64,000 bases of DNA from Ancylostoma caninum (Eukaryota; Nematoda; Chromadorea; Rhabditida; Ancylostomatidae), in assembly GCA_037903475.1 (NCBI GenBank), contig JBAJFG010000006.1, positions 1,271,501 through 1,335,500 of the forward strand, given 5' to 3'. The notes beneath the pieces are model-generated. The model worked only from the letters and a program-made list of their open reading frames with translations. It had not been told where the DNA came from and did no database searches. Both the position numbers and the translations under genes were made by a program. This document shows, piece after piece, positions 24,801 through 34,632 of the stretch. The stretch's first letter is position 1. Each line of letters starts with the position of its first letter.

Positions 24801-25873
24801 ACCCCTTGAAAAACTGCTGCAAAAACCGTTTTCAAGGCCCAGTTATTGTGGGGCTTGTGGGTGGAGCCAATACGAAATTACAGGGTTTTCACCTCAGGTA
24901 CTCTTTTGGTCGTCACGCATAGAGAGCGGTTTCTGTTCTGATGGAGAGTGAGTGAGGAACTCTCACGAGAATTGCGAATTTCCCTAGGGGGTGTGGAGCG
25001 AAAAATTCAGACAATGCCTTGACCCCGCCCCTCAGCTCCGCCCACATGCTCCTCAAGGGTTGGAGATCGAAACGCTTTTATTCTGCCGTTTCGCACGCAA
25101 TCGCATATACCTTTGTGATCAGAAGATTCCGGAGATCCTCTCCAATTTCCAATACGATTCTAACGTGAGACAGTGCCTTTAAGGTCGCGATTTTCAGCCA
25201 ATCTCCTTTGGCTTTTCATGCTTCCGACATGCCGTATTTCATCGGAACTTGCTCACAAAATCTCAGTGAAAATGAAAAAGTCATTGATCACTTCTACTCC
25301 GAAAGTTTCGTGAATTTTGCATATGGAAGGATACCTAACGATGGTAGGCAAATAAACCTTTTTTTCACTACAAATGACATCACCTGTTCATTAAATGTAG
25401 TCTTTTTATTTCCAGAGTGGGCTCCTTTTAATCATCACACTAGAAACTACTATTCTGTTGAGGTGAACCTTAAAGAAGGCATACTTCCCAGCAACAAACT
25501 AAACTATCATTCTGCTGCTGTGGACTACTGGTTGCATAATATGACATTGTTCGATGCCAGCTTATCAAAAAAGGTTTGTGTTGAGAAAACTAGTGGAATC
25601 CTAACATCAAATGTTGAGCCATGATGTGTTTAGGTGCGCCTTCATGTCATCGACACTGTGTCCAACCCTTCCTTCCTGCGCACCGTTTTCACAACTTTGC
25701 TTTTTGCTTTTGGTCTTGTTGTTCTTTCAACAACATTGATGGCTCTTTGCTCCTACCTTACGCCTCAGGATCCACCAGTTCACGAACGTGCACCTTTAAT
25801 CGTCGCTAAAAAGTCTGCGATACGGCGTAAGGCTGCATCAGTGGTTGTTCCGGCATTGGCGGCACGACGGTAG
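18831..25873 (+). CDS. Type-B carboxylesterase / cholinesterase-like, membrane-anchored
   Basis: Serine hydrolase of carboxyl esters. Thirteen exons: 18831-18962, 19165-19262, 20190-20295, 20899-21004, 21457-21552, 21666-21789, 21852-21969, 22419-22625, 23694-23835, 23969-24071, 25198-25343, 25416-25573, 25634-25873, giving 591 aa. The N terminus [18 protein letters not shown] is a signal peptide. Family landmarks: [19 protein letters not shown] (45-63), SEDCLY (95-100), oxyanion HGG (123-125), nucleophile elbow GHSQGG with Ser208, acid Glu341 in GSTRCE, and catalytic His418 in FHASDMPYF. All triad residues are present, so it should be active, unlike neuroligin-type members. A hydrophobic segment at about 529-552 is followed by a ~38-residue basic tail, giving a type I membrane form. 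The donor of exon 9 (GGGAA/GTTGGT) is weak and is the least certain junction. Large introns carry two foldback repeats. The orthologue is not determined. Confidence 0.92.
19418..19655. repeat. GC-rich foldback element, family 2, copy 2
   Basis: It lies in the second intron of the esterase gene. The left end (TGCGGACACGAGAAACGCGC then GGCGCGACCGCGCCGC) is roughly inverse to the right end (GCGAGCGGCGCAGTTGCG...AGTCCGCGAA). Same plan as 13010-13253. Confidence 0.5.
20338..20843. repeat. Foldback element, CCACCTCAGAATCG family, copy B
   Basis: It occupies most of the esterase intron 20296-20898. The left end is TTAAGAACACCGTCCCACC then TCAGAATCG; the right end (TTCTGAGGTGTGACGGTGC then TTTGAA) is its inverse. 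Subterminal TGATCACAGTGGTATATGTG and its inverse occur on each side, as do GGGCGGAGCC / GGCTCCACC. An AT-rich insertion interrupts the right arm around 20757-20805. Confidence 0.7.
24713..25185. repeat. Foldback element, CCACCTCAGAATCG family, copy C (best preserved)
   Basis: It fills much of the esterase intron 24072-25197. It begins TTAAAGGCATCGTCCCACC and ends with the inverse, GTGAGACAGTGCCTTTAA. TTAA is therefore present at both boundaries. Inside, GCTGCTGATCCCAATGGTGT and GGGGCTTGTGGGTGGAGCC are matched inversely by ACCTTTGTGATCAGAAG and AGCTCCGCCCACATGCTCC. No coding capacity. Confidence 0.75.
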
Positions 25874-25951
25874 TTAGCTGCAATTTTTAGGAGTGTGCAT
25901 GCAACTTTTTGATAGGGATTATTCCGTTCGGCCCTTACCATAAAAGCTGTA

Positions 25952-25957
25952 AATAAA
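25952..25957 (+). terminator. Polyadenylation signal of the carboxylesterase gene
   Basis: AATAAA lies 78 bp downstream of the esterase stop codon and is followed within a few bases by a T run, the expected arrangement for a nematode cleavage and polyadenylation site. Inferred from position only. Confidence 0.6.
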
Positions 25958-26107
25958 GTTTTTTTTATGTGTGCGAACCGGCATGCTGGTCTGAAGTCTA
26001 AAACCTCATAACAACCAGGTAAACGACGATGTTTCCTACTATAGTTCTCCATTTATCAGGTGGTGAAGTGACTGACTTTCAACACTAACTGTTCCAACTA
26101 CTCTGAC

Positions 26108-26335
26108 AACTGTGCAGGACGAACGGCGTAATGGTTCGGTTAGAAACGCTAGCAGCAACGGTTCCCAGATGCTGCCATCCTCCCCTTGATTGCTGCTTAA
26201 GCTGTCGGCCCTTTGGCAGCAATTGCTGGAAGACAGCAGCAATCAAGGGGAGGATGGCAGCAACTGGGAACCGTTGCTGCTAGCGTTTCTAACCGAACCA
26301 TTACGCCGTTCGGGCTGCGTTCGTCCTGCACAGTT
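26108..26335. repeat. Near-perfect 90-bp-arm hairpin 3' of the esterase gene
   Basis: The left arm 26108-26197 (starting AACTGTGCAGGACGAACG) and right arm 26235-26335 (ending CGTTCGTCCTGCACAGTT) are inverse complements with about one mismatch, plus an 11-base insertion in the right arm (a duplication of the CGTTCG segment). The loop is 37 bases. This degree of symmetry indicates a recent foldback element or strong conversion between arms. Confidence 0.85.
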
Positions 26336-27184
26336 ATTAGAGTAAGTGTTGCAACTAAGTGGCCCGTCCACCTTATCGTCTACGGATATTACGGTTTCTC
26401 CTGTCTCTTCTGAAACCAAAAAAAAAACCACTGTATTCCGCAATAGTTCCTCCTTGAATATCCTTCAACACATGCAATTGTTCAGTAGGCGCTTGTTTTG
26501 TAACCCTCAAGTGCTGCTGTTGCCGGATAAGTTCTTAACTTCTTTACGGCTAGGGAATGTTTTGCAAGACGAATAGGCGTAGCTCACGTCACGGATTCCC
26601 TTGTTGAGAATGGATTGCCAGTTGCTTACGGATTGTATAGAGAGTGAGTAGGAGTAAGGGAGGTGAAAGGGAATGAAGCACCGCACATATCGTCACCCAT
26701 ATATGCGGGTGATGTTAACTCAAGCTCCGGCTTTCATATCATGCAAGAGGTCGCTGTTTCGCGACAATAACAGCTATGCTGATCAGTAGGTGAAGTGATT
26801 CATGACTTTAGTGCAAAGCATCACAGATAGTTCCTCGCAATTACTGATTATAGAAACAAGTCGAGCCCACTCAGGCTTTCGACTGCCCTTCTGGATGTAA
26901 TTTAGATCAGATCGCATTTTTCTATTGTCTGTTCCAAAAATGAGAGCAATTCAATGTATTGTCTCTAACTGCACAGCGCGCATTTTATCCCACGCCAAAT
27001 CAAGGAGATTGGGCCCTATAAATCAACGATCGATGGCAGAAGTGCGCTTAAACGCGTCTCGCCTTTAACAATGGCGACTTACCTCATCTTGGGGACTGGC
27101 CAAGTGGCAAGATTCGTGAAACATACAGTATCAGCAGAGTTCGTTCTGATTTCAATAATCGAAGGAGCGGCCAACATATGACCC

Positions 27185-28195
27185 ACTACACACTCAGGCA
27201 CTTTAACCGGGTTGGCCGTCATCAAATACCCGGAAGGCCGAAGCACCTTAGTCGGCCTAGCCGGTGTTATGAATGCGGCCTGACCGGTGCATTCCTGCGG
27301 CTTGCCGGTCATGAGTAGTCGGCCTGCCCGGTAAACCATTCAGTGCACCGCGGGGATACTCCTTTATGAATTATATTACTTTTTCATCCAAGAATCTCAA
27401 CAAATACAGCTAATGTCGATGATTTTTCATTCCTTTACCATTCTACATGATCATATTTTACATTTGTTTTACGTTATGCAGCATTTGTCGTTGGCACCTT
27501 GGTTGACCTTCTTGCGAAACTCTCTTCCATTTCAAATTTCTTCGGAAAGCTTTCATAATCAAATTCTCAGTGTAGTTTTGGTCTGCTTCAGTCTGGTAAC
27601 AACGTACAAGAGAACTTAATTAAAAACCACTGCTGTTCCTGGAAGAGCTTCTGATACCAGCTTTCGTAAACCTACTGTGCACACACAAAACTTCTTCTGC
27701 AGCTTGATCTTCACCATTTCTAGTCAATCACAGTTTCTTTTAGATTTCCAATGCAGCTAATGGCGCTGGCAAGTTGGAGTTAGAGTTGTGATAAGACTAT
27801 TCTTAATACAGTCTTCAGCTTAAAGATCAAACAACAAATGACATAAAGGTAGTCAACATGACACCATAATAACCCAAAGAAGACACCACGGTTAAACGAA
27901 CATAAAACTCACACTTTATGATGCTGCCAAAGATCTTACATCAGATGTCCACCGTTATTGGAGTGGAAGGAGAAAGACGAAAATAAAGCTGTGAATGGAA
28001 AGTCAAATGTTATTGGCAGTGGTTATCACTTGTAAATCAGCTTGCCGGCCTTCCAGATGCTGTAGTTGTGTGAGCGGCCTGCTCGGTATGCCTGCGTCAG
28101 TCAAGCCAATGACCAGGGCCTGCCCGGTGTTGAAAAAGAGGCCGGAACATGCCTCTACTGCTAGCCTGCCCGGTGAAAGTGCCTGAGCATATATG
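27185..28195. repeat. Inverted-arm element with reiterated CGGCCTGCCCGGT units
   Basis: The left arm (27185-27335) contains CTCAGGCACTTTAACCGGGT and about six spaced units of an imperfect palindromic word (ACCGGGTTGGCC, TCGGCCTAGCCGGT, GCGGCCTGACCGGT, GCGGCTTGCCGGT, TCGGCCTGCCCGGT). The right arm (28035-28195) carries four or five more (GCGGCCTGCTCGGT, GGGCCTGCCCGGT, GCCTGCCCGGT), and its end is the inverse of the left (CCCGGTGAAAGTGCCTGAG). The centre (27340-28030) is AT-rich and shows no coding region. Confidence 0.65.
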
Positions 28196-28482
28196 CAAAT
28201 TCCACTATGACGAGGTGTACAAATGCTTCTTCTAGGAATCGGAGTTCCTATCATGAAATGTGCATAAACATAAGCACAAACATGCATTTATCAGGAGCAT
28301 GTTGCTTCAAAGGAAATAACGTATGAAGTAAGACAATAAGGCGTAGATGGGAAATTGTGAGAGATCATATGTATGGGCAAAAATCCGAAGTGTGTGAGTC
28401 TGCCGCTCTAGATATTGACCTTCACAATTCTTCATTCATAGCAATTAAGCGTAATCAAACTAGCTAATTTCATGCTCAACTT

Positions 28483-30584
28483 TTATCGTCGAGGATTGAG
28501 ATTTTTAGGAACATGTTTTTGTTTAAATATTTTCGAAATGAAGGCAATGCTGTTGCTGTAGGACACGATAATAATAATTGGACTGAATACGGGGAAAACA
28601 GAGAACAAAGTTGAAAAGCAAAATATCGTCATTGAACTACTTGTTGCACCAGATAGTTGCAAGATAGAGACAATCACCAGAAGAGGTGGTAGCAGTATCG
28701 CGAGGCAGAAGGTCTGAAAATGTCGATGAAGATAGCGAGGTTATTGTATGTCTACTCATTATTCATTCATTAGTTCTTAAATTCATCATGCTGCATTTTA
28801 TGGCCAAAACCCTTTCACCCAAAATCAGCCATCAACGCCCTAATACTTGGTTTTGATTATTCATTAGTTCTTAAATCTTCATTTCACCTGCGCGAGTAAC
28901 ATGTTGCTCAAACGTTGTTGTAACGCCTTTGTTCTTCCACTTATTGATGACTCCTTCAATTTTCTCTTCACATGATATGCACAGTAGAAGCCACACATAA
29001 TAATAATAGTCACCATCACTGTTGTATTGACGTTAAGCCAAAAACTTGTCCAGTTACGGCCTGGCTGAAAAAACCATCGATTGAAATGAATGAGCTCGTG
29101 ACGGCTTTGGAAATTATGGAAGTAATGCATTAAGGGTGGTGAACAACAAACCTTAGTGCAAGTTCCAATGAAAGCAGATGTCTTCATTTCTACCCCAAAA
29201 ATCTTTAGAACTGTTTTTTCGAGCTTTTTCTCCAGATTTAAATCAGACCGTAAACAAGGCAGAATCATGAGCAACCAGTTTACGACGATAAACACATTTG
29301 CTGCAGATAGGACAAACAACCACTTCGGAGAAGAATAGATGAAACTATACTCACTTCTGAAAAGTAGTCAAAATGCTTAGAGTGGACGAATTTTCACTCG
29401 AGGTCTATTTTCAAAGTATGACAAATCAAGACTGCCACAAGGCTTTATTAAGTAGGTACATATCTTACAAGCTCTCACACACCTCTTTTTAACAGATTGT
29501 GCTTCATAATGGAAGACAACATCCATGCCTAGCATTTTGTTCTTACAACTTTCCAATTTTTTGAGTAATCTTTTTAACAGTCTTTAATTCTCCAATCCAT
29601 TTCAATCTAAGCCTCTAGAGAGCTCCAACACATACTCAAACTTGCTTCTGATTGCTCACGCTAGAGCGAAAGCATGTGAGAAATTTTTTTGTAAGAAAGT
29701 GTGAGTGGGTCAAATATTTGGCCGCCACGGTGAACGATTGCGTGAAAAAAGGTGGCAAAAAACGACATCATTAATTTTTTTCTACCGGTTGACACATCAG
29801 CGCTCGCAAACCGCGATCTTACCTAGTAGTGAATAACGAATATGAGGCCTAAAAAGTAGTGCTCCTAGTTTTGCTATTTTTCAGAGCTTCAACAGTGTTC
29901 AGTGCACGCAAATACTCCCGACCAGATGAAAATTTCAAGGGCGGCATTTTCCATAGGTACTGCCTCCCTCGAAATGAACCAGGTACTGAATTGGCAAGCA
30001 TTGTGCCACGGCTTCTCGTTTTCGCTGTATTTTTCAAAGTATATTGAATCTAACATATTTTTGCTTACATGCATACCTGGCTTTTAATCCTTTCACCTGA
30101 GAGTGGAACTTTGGATCAAATACCTTTGAGAGTATTTCCATATACACCTACCTGCATAATATTACGTATTTTCGTAAGAAACTATTCACGATAGTCAACA
30201 AGCAGAAGAGCAGAACTACATAATCAAAAATCAGAAGCACAAATCCAACACCACTGCTGCTCACTGGGCCAGAAGCAACAAGCGCAGAGCAAAAATTGTG
30301 TGTGATCCACCTCTGGAATCGTGAGAAATTATGTTGATTTACCTTGTGTGGATTTTCTATATACCTATCTTGGAATCAAATCAAATAAAAAAAGATTAGC
30401 TTACTGGAATAGACAACATAGAGCTGACAGAGTGCAAGATATTCGTGGTTACTACAGCTGGGATCATACATTTAGATGCGGATCTTTGTGACGGGCTATT
30501 GAAGAATATATAAAGAGCAGAAAAGTTGAGAAAAAGTGCAGTTACGCCTGCTACCTCTGTCGTCCATGTCAGTGCATCCTTCAT
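28483..30584 (-). CDS. 7TM chemoreceptor, nematode Str superfamily (srd-like)
   Basis: Putative G-protein-coupled chemosensory receptor of sensory neuron cilia. Five exons on the minus strand: 30584-30405, 30312-30152, 29356-29152, 29064-28888, 28713-28483. They join in frame to 317 aa. The ATG lies shortly after a TTTTAG acceptor-like site, as often seen with trans-splicing. Hydrophobic segments: TM1 near residues 9-31 (ALFLNFSALYIFF), TM2 near 45-60, TM3 around VGFVLLIFDYVVLLFCLLTI followed by SFLRKY, TM4 KWLFVLSAANVFIVVNWLL, TM5 TTVMVTIIIMCGFYCAYHV, then the cytoplasmic SISGRTKALQQRLSNMLLAQ characteristic of Str-superfamily receptors, TM6 CLAILLPPLLVIVSIL, and TM7 ending PVFSPIIIIVSYSNSIAFIS. 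The SPIIII/YS ending resembles srd best; srh or str are possible. A 26-nt segment in the first intron might be an extra microexon, but the frame works without it. Intron 2 holds nothing recognisable. Confidence 0.85.
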
Positions 30585-30789
30585 CTCAATGAATCCTAAA
30601 ACTCCTTCCTGTCACACTCAGCAAGGTGAAGAAAGGACAATGACAAGAGCAATAGTAATTAAGAGTTTTGGAGGAATATGCCCCACATTTAAAACATTGG
30701 TATTGGATTGTTCTGTCTCTGAGCGTCATACAGCAAATCTTCTTCAATTGTATAATACAATGAAGCCTCATCAGTTAGTTCATTTGTAA

Positions 30790-30815
30790 GCTTTCGGCGT
30801 TAACGCCTTCTTCGG
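30790..30815 (-). other. Stem-loop motif of the Penelope-element type
   Basis: Read on the minus strand it is CCGAAGA, then a self-complementary stem GGCG-TTAA-CGCC, then GAAAGC. This has the layout CUGANGA-stem II-GAAA seen in hammerhead ribozymes of Penelope-like elements, with the first U replaced by C. No NUH cleavage site is evident. Probably a decayed terminal fragment; an inverse word (AAGCTTAC) occurs at 30843. Confidence 0.35.
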
Positions 30816-31662
30816 CCCCTAGTAATGAATCGCAACCTCATCAAAAGCTTACAAAAATACAAAAATGCAATCAAGCACTAACAATACCAGCGAGCAGGTG
30901 ATTTTAAATCTTCCGACTGCGTCAGCCACGCGGTGATTGTTATCCTACATATCGAAAAAGGTAGGACACAATTCTATGGACACGAGCTAACATGTAAAGT
31001 AAGCGGCCTCACCCCTACGATCTTAATTACACAATGAGGTAACCATGCGATGTGTATATATGTTCAGAATACATATATGCATTACAAGATGATTAAGTGT
31101 ATTGATTCAAGAAGCCAGTGAACAAGCTTAAATCGTTGCCAATTTCTTGAATGCAGGAAGCGACATGCAAAGAATATCGTGACTAAGAAATCTGTTAATT
31201 TCCACTGCGACCCTGATCGTGGAGCCTTTGAGCCCGATCTGTGTTCTAGCAACCGGAGCCTTCAGTACTATGCTTCCTGTTTTTGTTTGTTTTGACGAGC
31301 AATTGAGTTAACAATGTTACTGCATAATGTTGCTGTGAATGTTACTGCGACTATATGTGAGTTATTGGTCGAGACTAGCACGGAATTGGGTCAAAACAGC
31401 AAATTGAACATATGGACGCTTCAACGTCTAATTTTTATTTGCTTAAAAAATACTCGGAAACACCGACGAATTCTAAAACGATCCCAGAACTATTGAGAAA
31501 TTTAAAGTGAGCAACTGGTGGAAATCAGTACAAGTAACTGAGCAAAAGGATTTGTTGTACATAAAACAACAAGTGGAAAGTTTCATTCCGCTAAGCAAAA
31601 CAAAAGGGAATGATAAAGATGATAAAGACTAAAAAATAGATGTATTATATAATAACACGAAA

Positions 31663-31810
31663 GAAAGGCAGCCCACCAAATCACTTGGCACTACTCCGCT
31701 GCCGGCACAACTCGATCGAATGACCTTAGGCTGATCCACCCGAAGTATCTTGGACATTCAACTAGTTATATCCCAGGAACATTTCAGTTTGCCGTGCTAC
31801 GCGTATGCGC
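31663..31810. repeat. Fragment of TTAAAGGCA-class element, family 1
   Basis: It starts AAAGGCAGCCCACC and then contains CTGCCGGCACAACTCGATCG and a CATTCAACTAGTTATAT block. These are shared with the interior of the fuller copies at 52511-53259 (inverse) and 61383-62142. The other end is missing. Confidence 0.5.
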
Positions 31811-32040
31811 TATCTTTAAACTACACAGTAACAAAAATGAATGCCCCTCACCGAATTATCTGTAGATCGAGTGAAAGCCGGATGTCAAGTCATTTTCTCT
31901 AGTCATTTTCTCTTACCCGATGTATCTGATGAGTTACTAGAGGTGTTATTTTTTCTTTGTAATTGTGAGATCTAGACTTTCAATGTACTACTTATCAATT
32001 CTCCTTCATGTTATTGTTATTGACTGACGCCTTCTTATCA

Positions 32041-32200
32041 ACGATCATGAGCAAGCTGAGCGAATCAGTGTGCGAAAGGTAGGACAACTGGTGAGTTCGA
32101 CATCGACCTCTGGTATTCTTCTCGTATTTTGCCTGCGACAACGTCGAGAACTGGCTGTCTCTGGTGATGACGGTTCCGTTGAAACGTAAGGTCAACAAAG
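32041..32200 (+). mobile_element. Penelope-like element, 3'-end fragment
   Basis: About 150 bp similar, on the + strand, to the minus strand of 48920-49150: GATCATGAGCAAG..., GAACTGGTGAGTTCGA-type text, GACAACGTCGAGAACTGG, and a terminal CTGGTGATGACGG...GTTGAAACGTAAGGTC motif. In the other copy this sequence lies just downstream of a GIY-YIG open frame, so it is read as a Penelope-like 3' untranslated/terminal region without coding sequence. Confidence 0.55.
32161..32193 (+). ncRNA. Hammerhead-like motif in Penelope-like 3' fragment
   Basis: CTGGTGA, stem ACGG/CCGT, GAAAC, GTAAG, GGTC in order. Relative to the hammerhead consensus CUGANGA..GAAA..NUH, one core base (A6 to G) is changed, so it is probably inactive. 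A second copy at 48924-48956 has the intact core. Confidence 0.35.
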
Positions 32201-32988
32201 ATCCACCGTAACAATGTAGCGTGGCGAAAAAAAAGTACAATGCTATGGGAGTTTTTTTTTGCAAACGAATGAACAAGAAATGACACAGTGTGATCAATGA
32301 ATCGACGAGACTGATACCGTAAACGGGTTATGCCATTACCAGAAACGTTTTGCGATTTGGTTGGGACTGATGCGACAATGAGAGCCTCTGCTGGTTTTGT
32401 GGGAAAAACAGAAAAACAGTCGCGTTCATTAGACGCGCAACGCAGAACACAATGGCTTAATTAGGCTGTAACTACATCACCAACCATTGTAGAGTCAAGG
32501 CGATCTTTGGAAATGTATTCAAATTAACTTAACGGTTCGTTTGAACTGAATGCATTGTTATGTCAACACTTTGGCGACCACTCGCTTAATCGGGTGAAGA
32601 CACTCTTCTTACTGTCATGTTTTGTGAGAGTGATGCATATTTGACGAACACTTATAGTAACACACTAACAGATATGTATGCACATGTGCTCCACACGTAA
32701 TGGACAGAGCAGATTTTCTTCCAAATGACCACTCTTTTGTTACTCTCGAGGTCATTCGCATTGTTTCTACGCCACTGACTCCTGTATTATATTGTTTTAC
32801 GTCCATTCAGTGGGAGAAAGTTGATGTTATGAGGCGGATACTTAATTTGCCTACGTGAGGCTCCCGTTCGAGGATCTCAAAATTTGCCTCCTTCGGCTCT
32901 TAGTTTGGTCTCTTGAGGCCCCATTCGATGCTGTGCTTGACTATACTTTGTTTTCTTTAAATTCACCCTCTTATATTGCGTTCGTGGT

Positions 32989-33579
32989 ACGTATATACGT
33001 TCAAATACCTCGGCTCAGTGGTTTCACCAGATGGCAGCCTCGTCCATGAGATCACCGCACGCGTCGCCGCTGAGTGGTTGAAGTGGCGCTCGCTGACTGG
33101 TGTGCTGTGCGACAAGGACATACCAGACCGGCTCAAGTCGAAGATCTACCGTACCGTGGTACGTCCTGTCGTGCTGTATGGTGCCGAGTGCTGGCCCGCC
33201 ACTAAGGAAATGGAACGCCGAATCAGTGTCACTGAGATGAGGATGCTGCAGTGGATGGGTGGCATTAGGCAGCTAGATCGCATATGCAACGACATACGAC
33301 AGCGATTTGGGGTAGCTGCGGTAGCTGACAAGCTCCGTGAGGTGCGTCTGCGATGGTTTGGTCACGTTCTTCGCGCTGATGGCGACAAAGTCTGTAGGAT
33401 TGGCTTCGGCGTAGAGGTACCAGGAAAGCGGCCCAAAGGACGACCAAAGCAACGATGGCACGGTGACCTCAAGACGGCTGGGGTCCATCCCGACCAAGCG
33501 CACGACAGAACACTCTGGCGTCAAAAGATCAGCAAAGCGGACCCCGCTGCGGAACGGGAAAAACGCTAAGAAGAAGAAG
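32989..33579 (+). mobile_element. 5'-truncated RTE-clade non-LTR retrotransposon, recent insertion
   Basis: The open frame encodes the C-terminal end of an RTE polyprotein, after the reverse transcriptase core: FKYLGSVVSPDGSL, DIPDRLKSKIYRTVVRPVVL, YGAECWPATKEMERRISVTE, LREVRLRWFGHVLRADGD, GKRPKGRPKQRWHGDLK, and a stop at 33567-33569. It is intact over its ~190 residues. A short (AAG)n tail follows at once, as usual for RTE elements. A perfect 16-bp direct repeat, ATATTGCGTTCGTGGT, flanks the unit at 32973-32988 and 33580-33595. This is a clear target-site duplication and defines both insertion borders. The catalytic RT motifs and endonuclease are absent because of 5' truncation, so it cannot move itself. 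Confidence 0.93.
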
Positions 33580-34555
33580 ATATTGCGTTCGTGGTGTGCA
33601 ATTTGTTGGGCTCGTCCTATGTTGCTGCGAGTCACGCCGCTGCAGATTTATTGTTTTCTCTCCAACTTTTTTTTTTACTTGTGATGCTTTTATTAGCCTT
33701 ATTTGCATTTTTGCCTTATCGATGCTAACAAGGGAAGTACACCAAGAAAAACTGCTAATCCATAAAGAGACCGATCTGGGTAGAGCGCCTTTCCAACATG
33801 ATGTTACGATGTATACTTGAAATCTGCTATCCTGTCTACAGGAGCTCAGTATCACATTTGAATCGAGAGGAAGACAATATGGATACCATGGAATTGTGGA
33901 TTGGTGCATACTGCCTTGTGCAGCTCGCTACGATACTTGCAAATCTGTTTTCATCTTTCTTGGATCTTGTCTCTGTGGGGAGTTGCGCTCGCTGTTAGCA
34001 GGCACATATGATAGAGCTCTACGAGTGCAGGAGCCCTAATCGGCAGTGGCAAATGGATGTGGCGGGAAGGAGAGTCTCTCGCTCGTCGTGGACATGTTCG
34101 CAGGATCACATCCAGCGAACGGAGTAAGTTTTTGCATTCTTTTTCTGAGCTTCTATTGACCAAGTAGCAAATTTCATGTATATAAATGAACATCATTTTG
34201 GACAGGCTCTCGAACCATGTAGGTATCATCTTGATCTAGCAGCTTGAGTCCGTGCCTTTCCCTTGTATGTTCAGAACTTTCCTTTGCTCCGCTGAACCAG
34301 TTACTGTGATATTGTAATCGGAAACGAGGTGTTCTTCTCCATGCGCCTCAGTGCGCGCCTTTTGATGATCGTGGTCCCGCCACGCAAACGTCGAAGCGAA
34401 AACACGACTACGTCCATATTGACATCCACTGCAATGTCTTCTCAGGAAGGTGACGGCTCTTGGTGTGCTACTGCGCTTCCCTGGTTGTAGGTTACATAAT
34501 CAGAACTCACTTTGAAAGTGAAAACTCCGTCAGTGCTGCCTTCAAATCATTAAAA

Positions 34556-34561
34556 TTTATT
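34556..34561 (-). terminator. Polyadenylation signal of the proximal srx gene
   Basis: AATAAA on the minus strand, 71 bases downstream of the stop codon at 34633. Positional inference only. Confidence 0.55.
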
Positions 34562-34632
34562 CAAAAATTCTAAAAAAAATCACAACATTTACAGAGCGCA
34601 ATTACTCTATACAACCTTGATTGATTCCAATA

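Larger units (their letters stand above)
25874..28482. other. Intergenic region between esterase and the first chemoreceptor
   Basis: About 2.6 kb separating convergent genes. Besides the polyadenylation signal, the hairpin 26108-26335 and the inverted element 27185-28195, the sequence is AT-rich with no gene or family match I can support. Confidence 0.5.
30585..34632. other. Intergenic repeat-rich region between chemoreceptor genes
   Basis: Contents seen: a Penelope-type stem motif (30790-30815), a fragment of the TTAAAGGCA element family 1 (31663-31810), a Penelope-like 3' fragment (32041-32200), a young RTE insertion (32989-33579) and a segment (34200-34440) resembling 58930-59150 (shared AACCATGTAGGT...TGTGCAC/GTGCC text). 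No host gene is supported. Confidence 0.5.
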
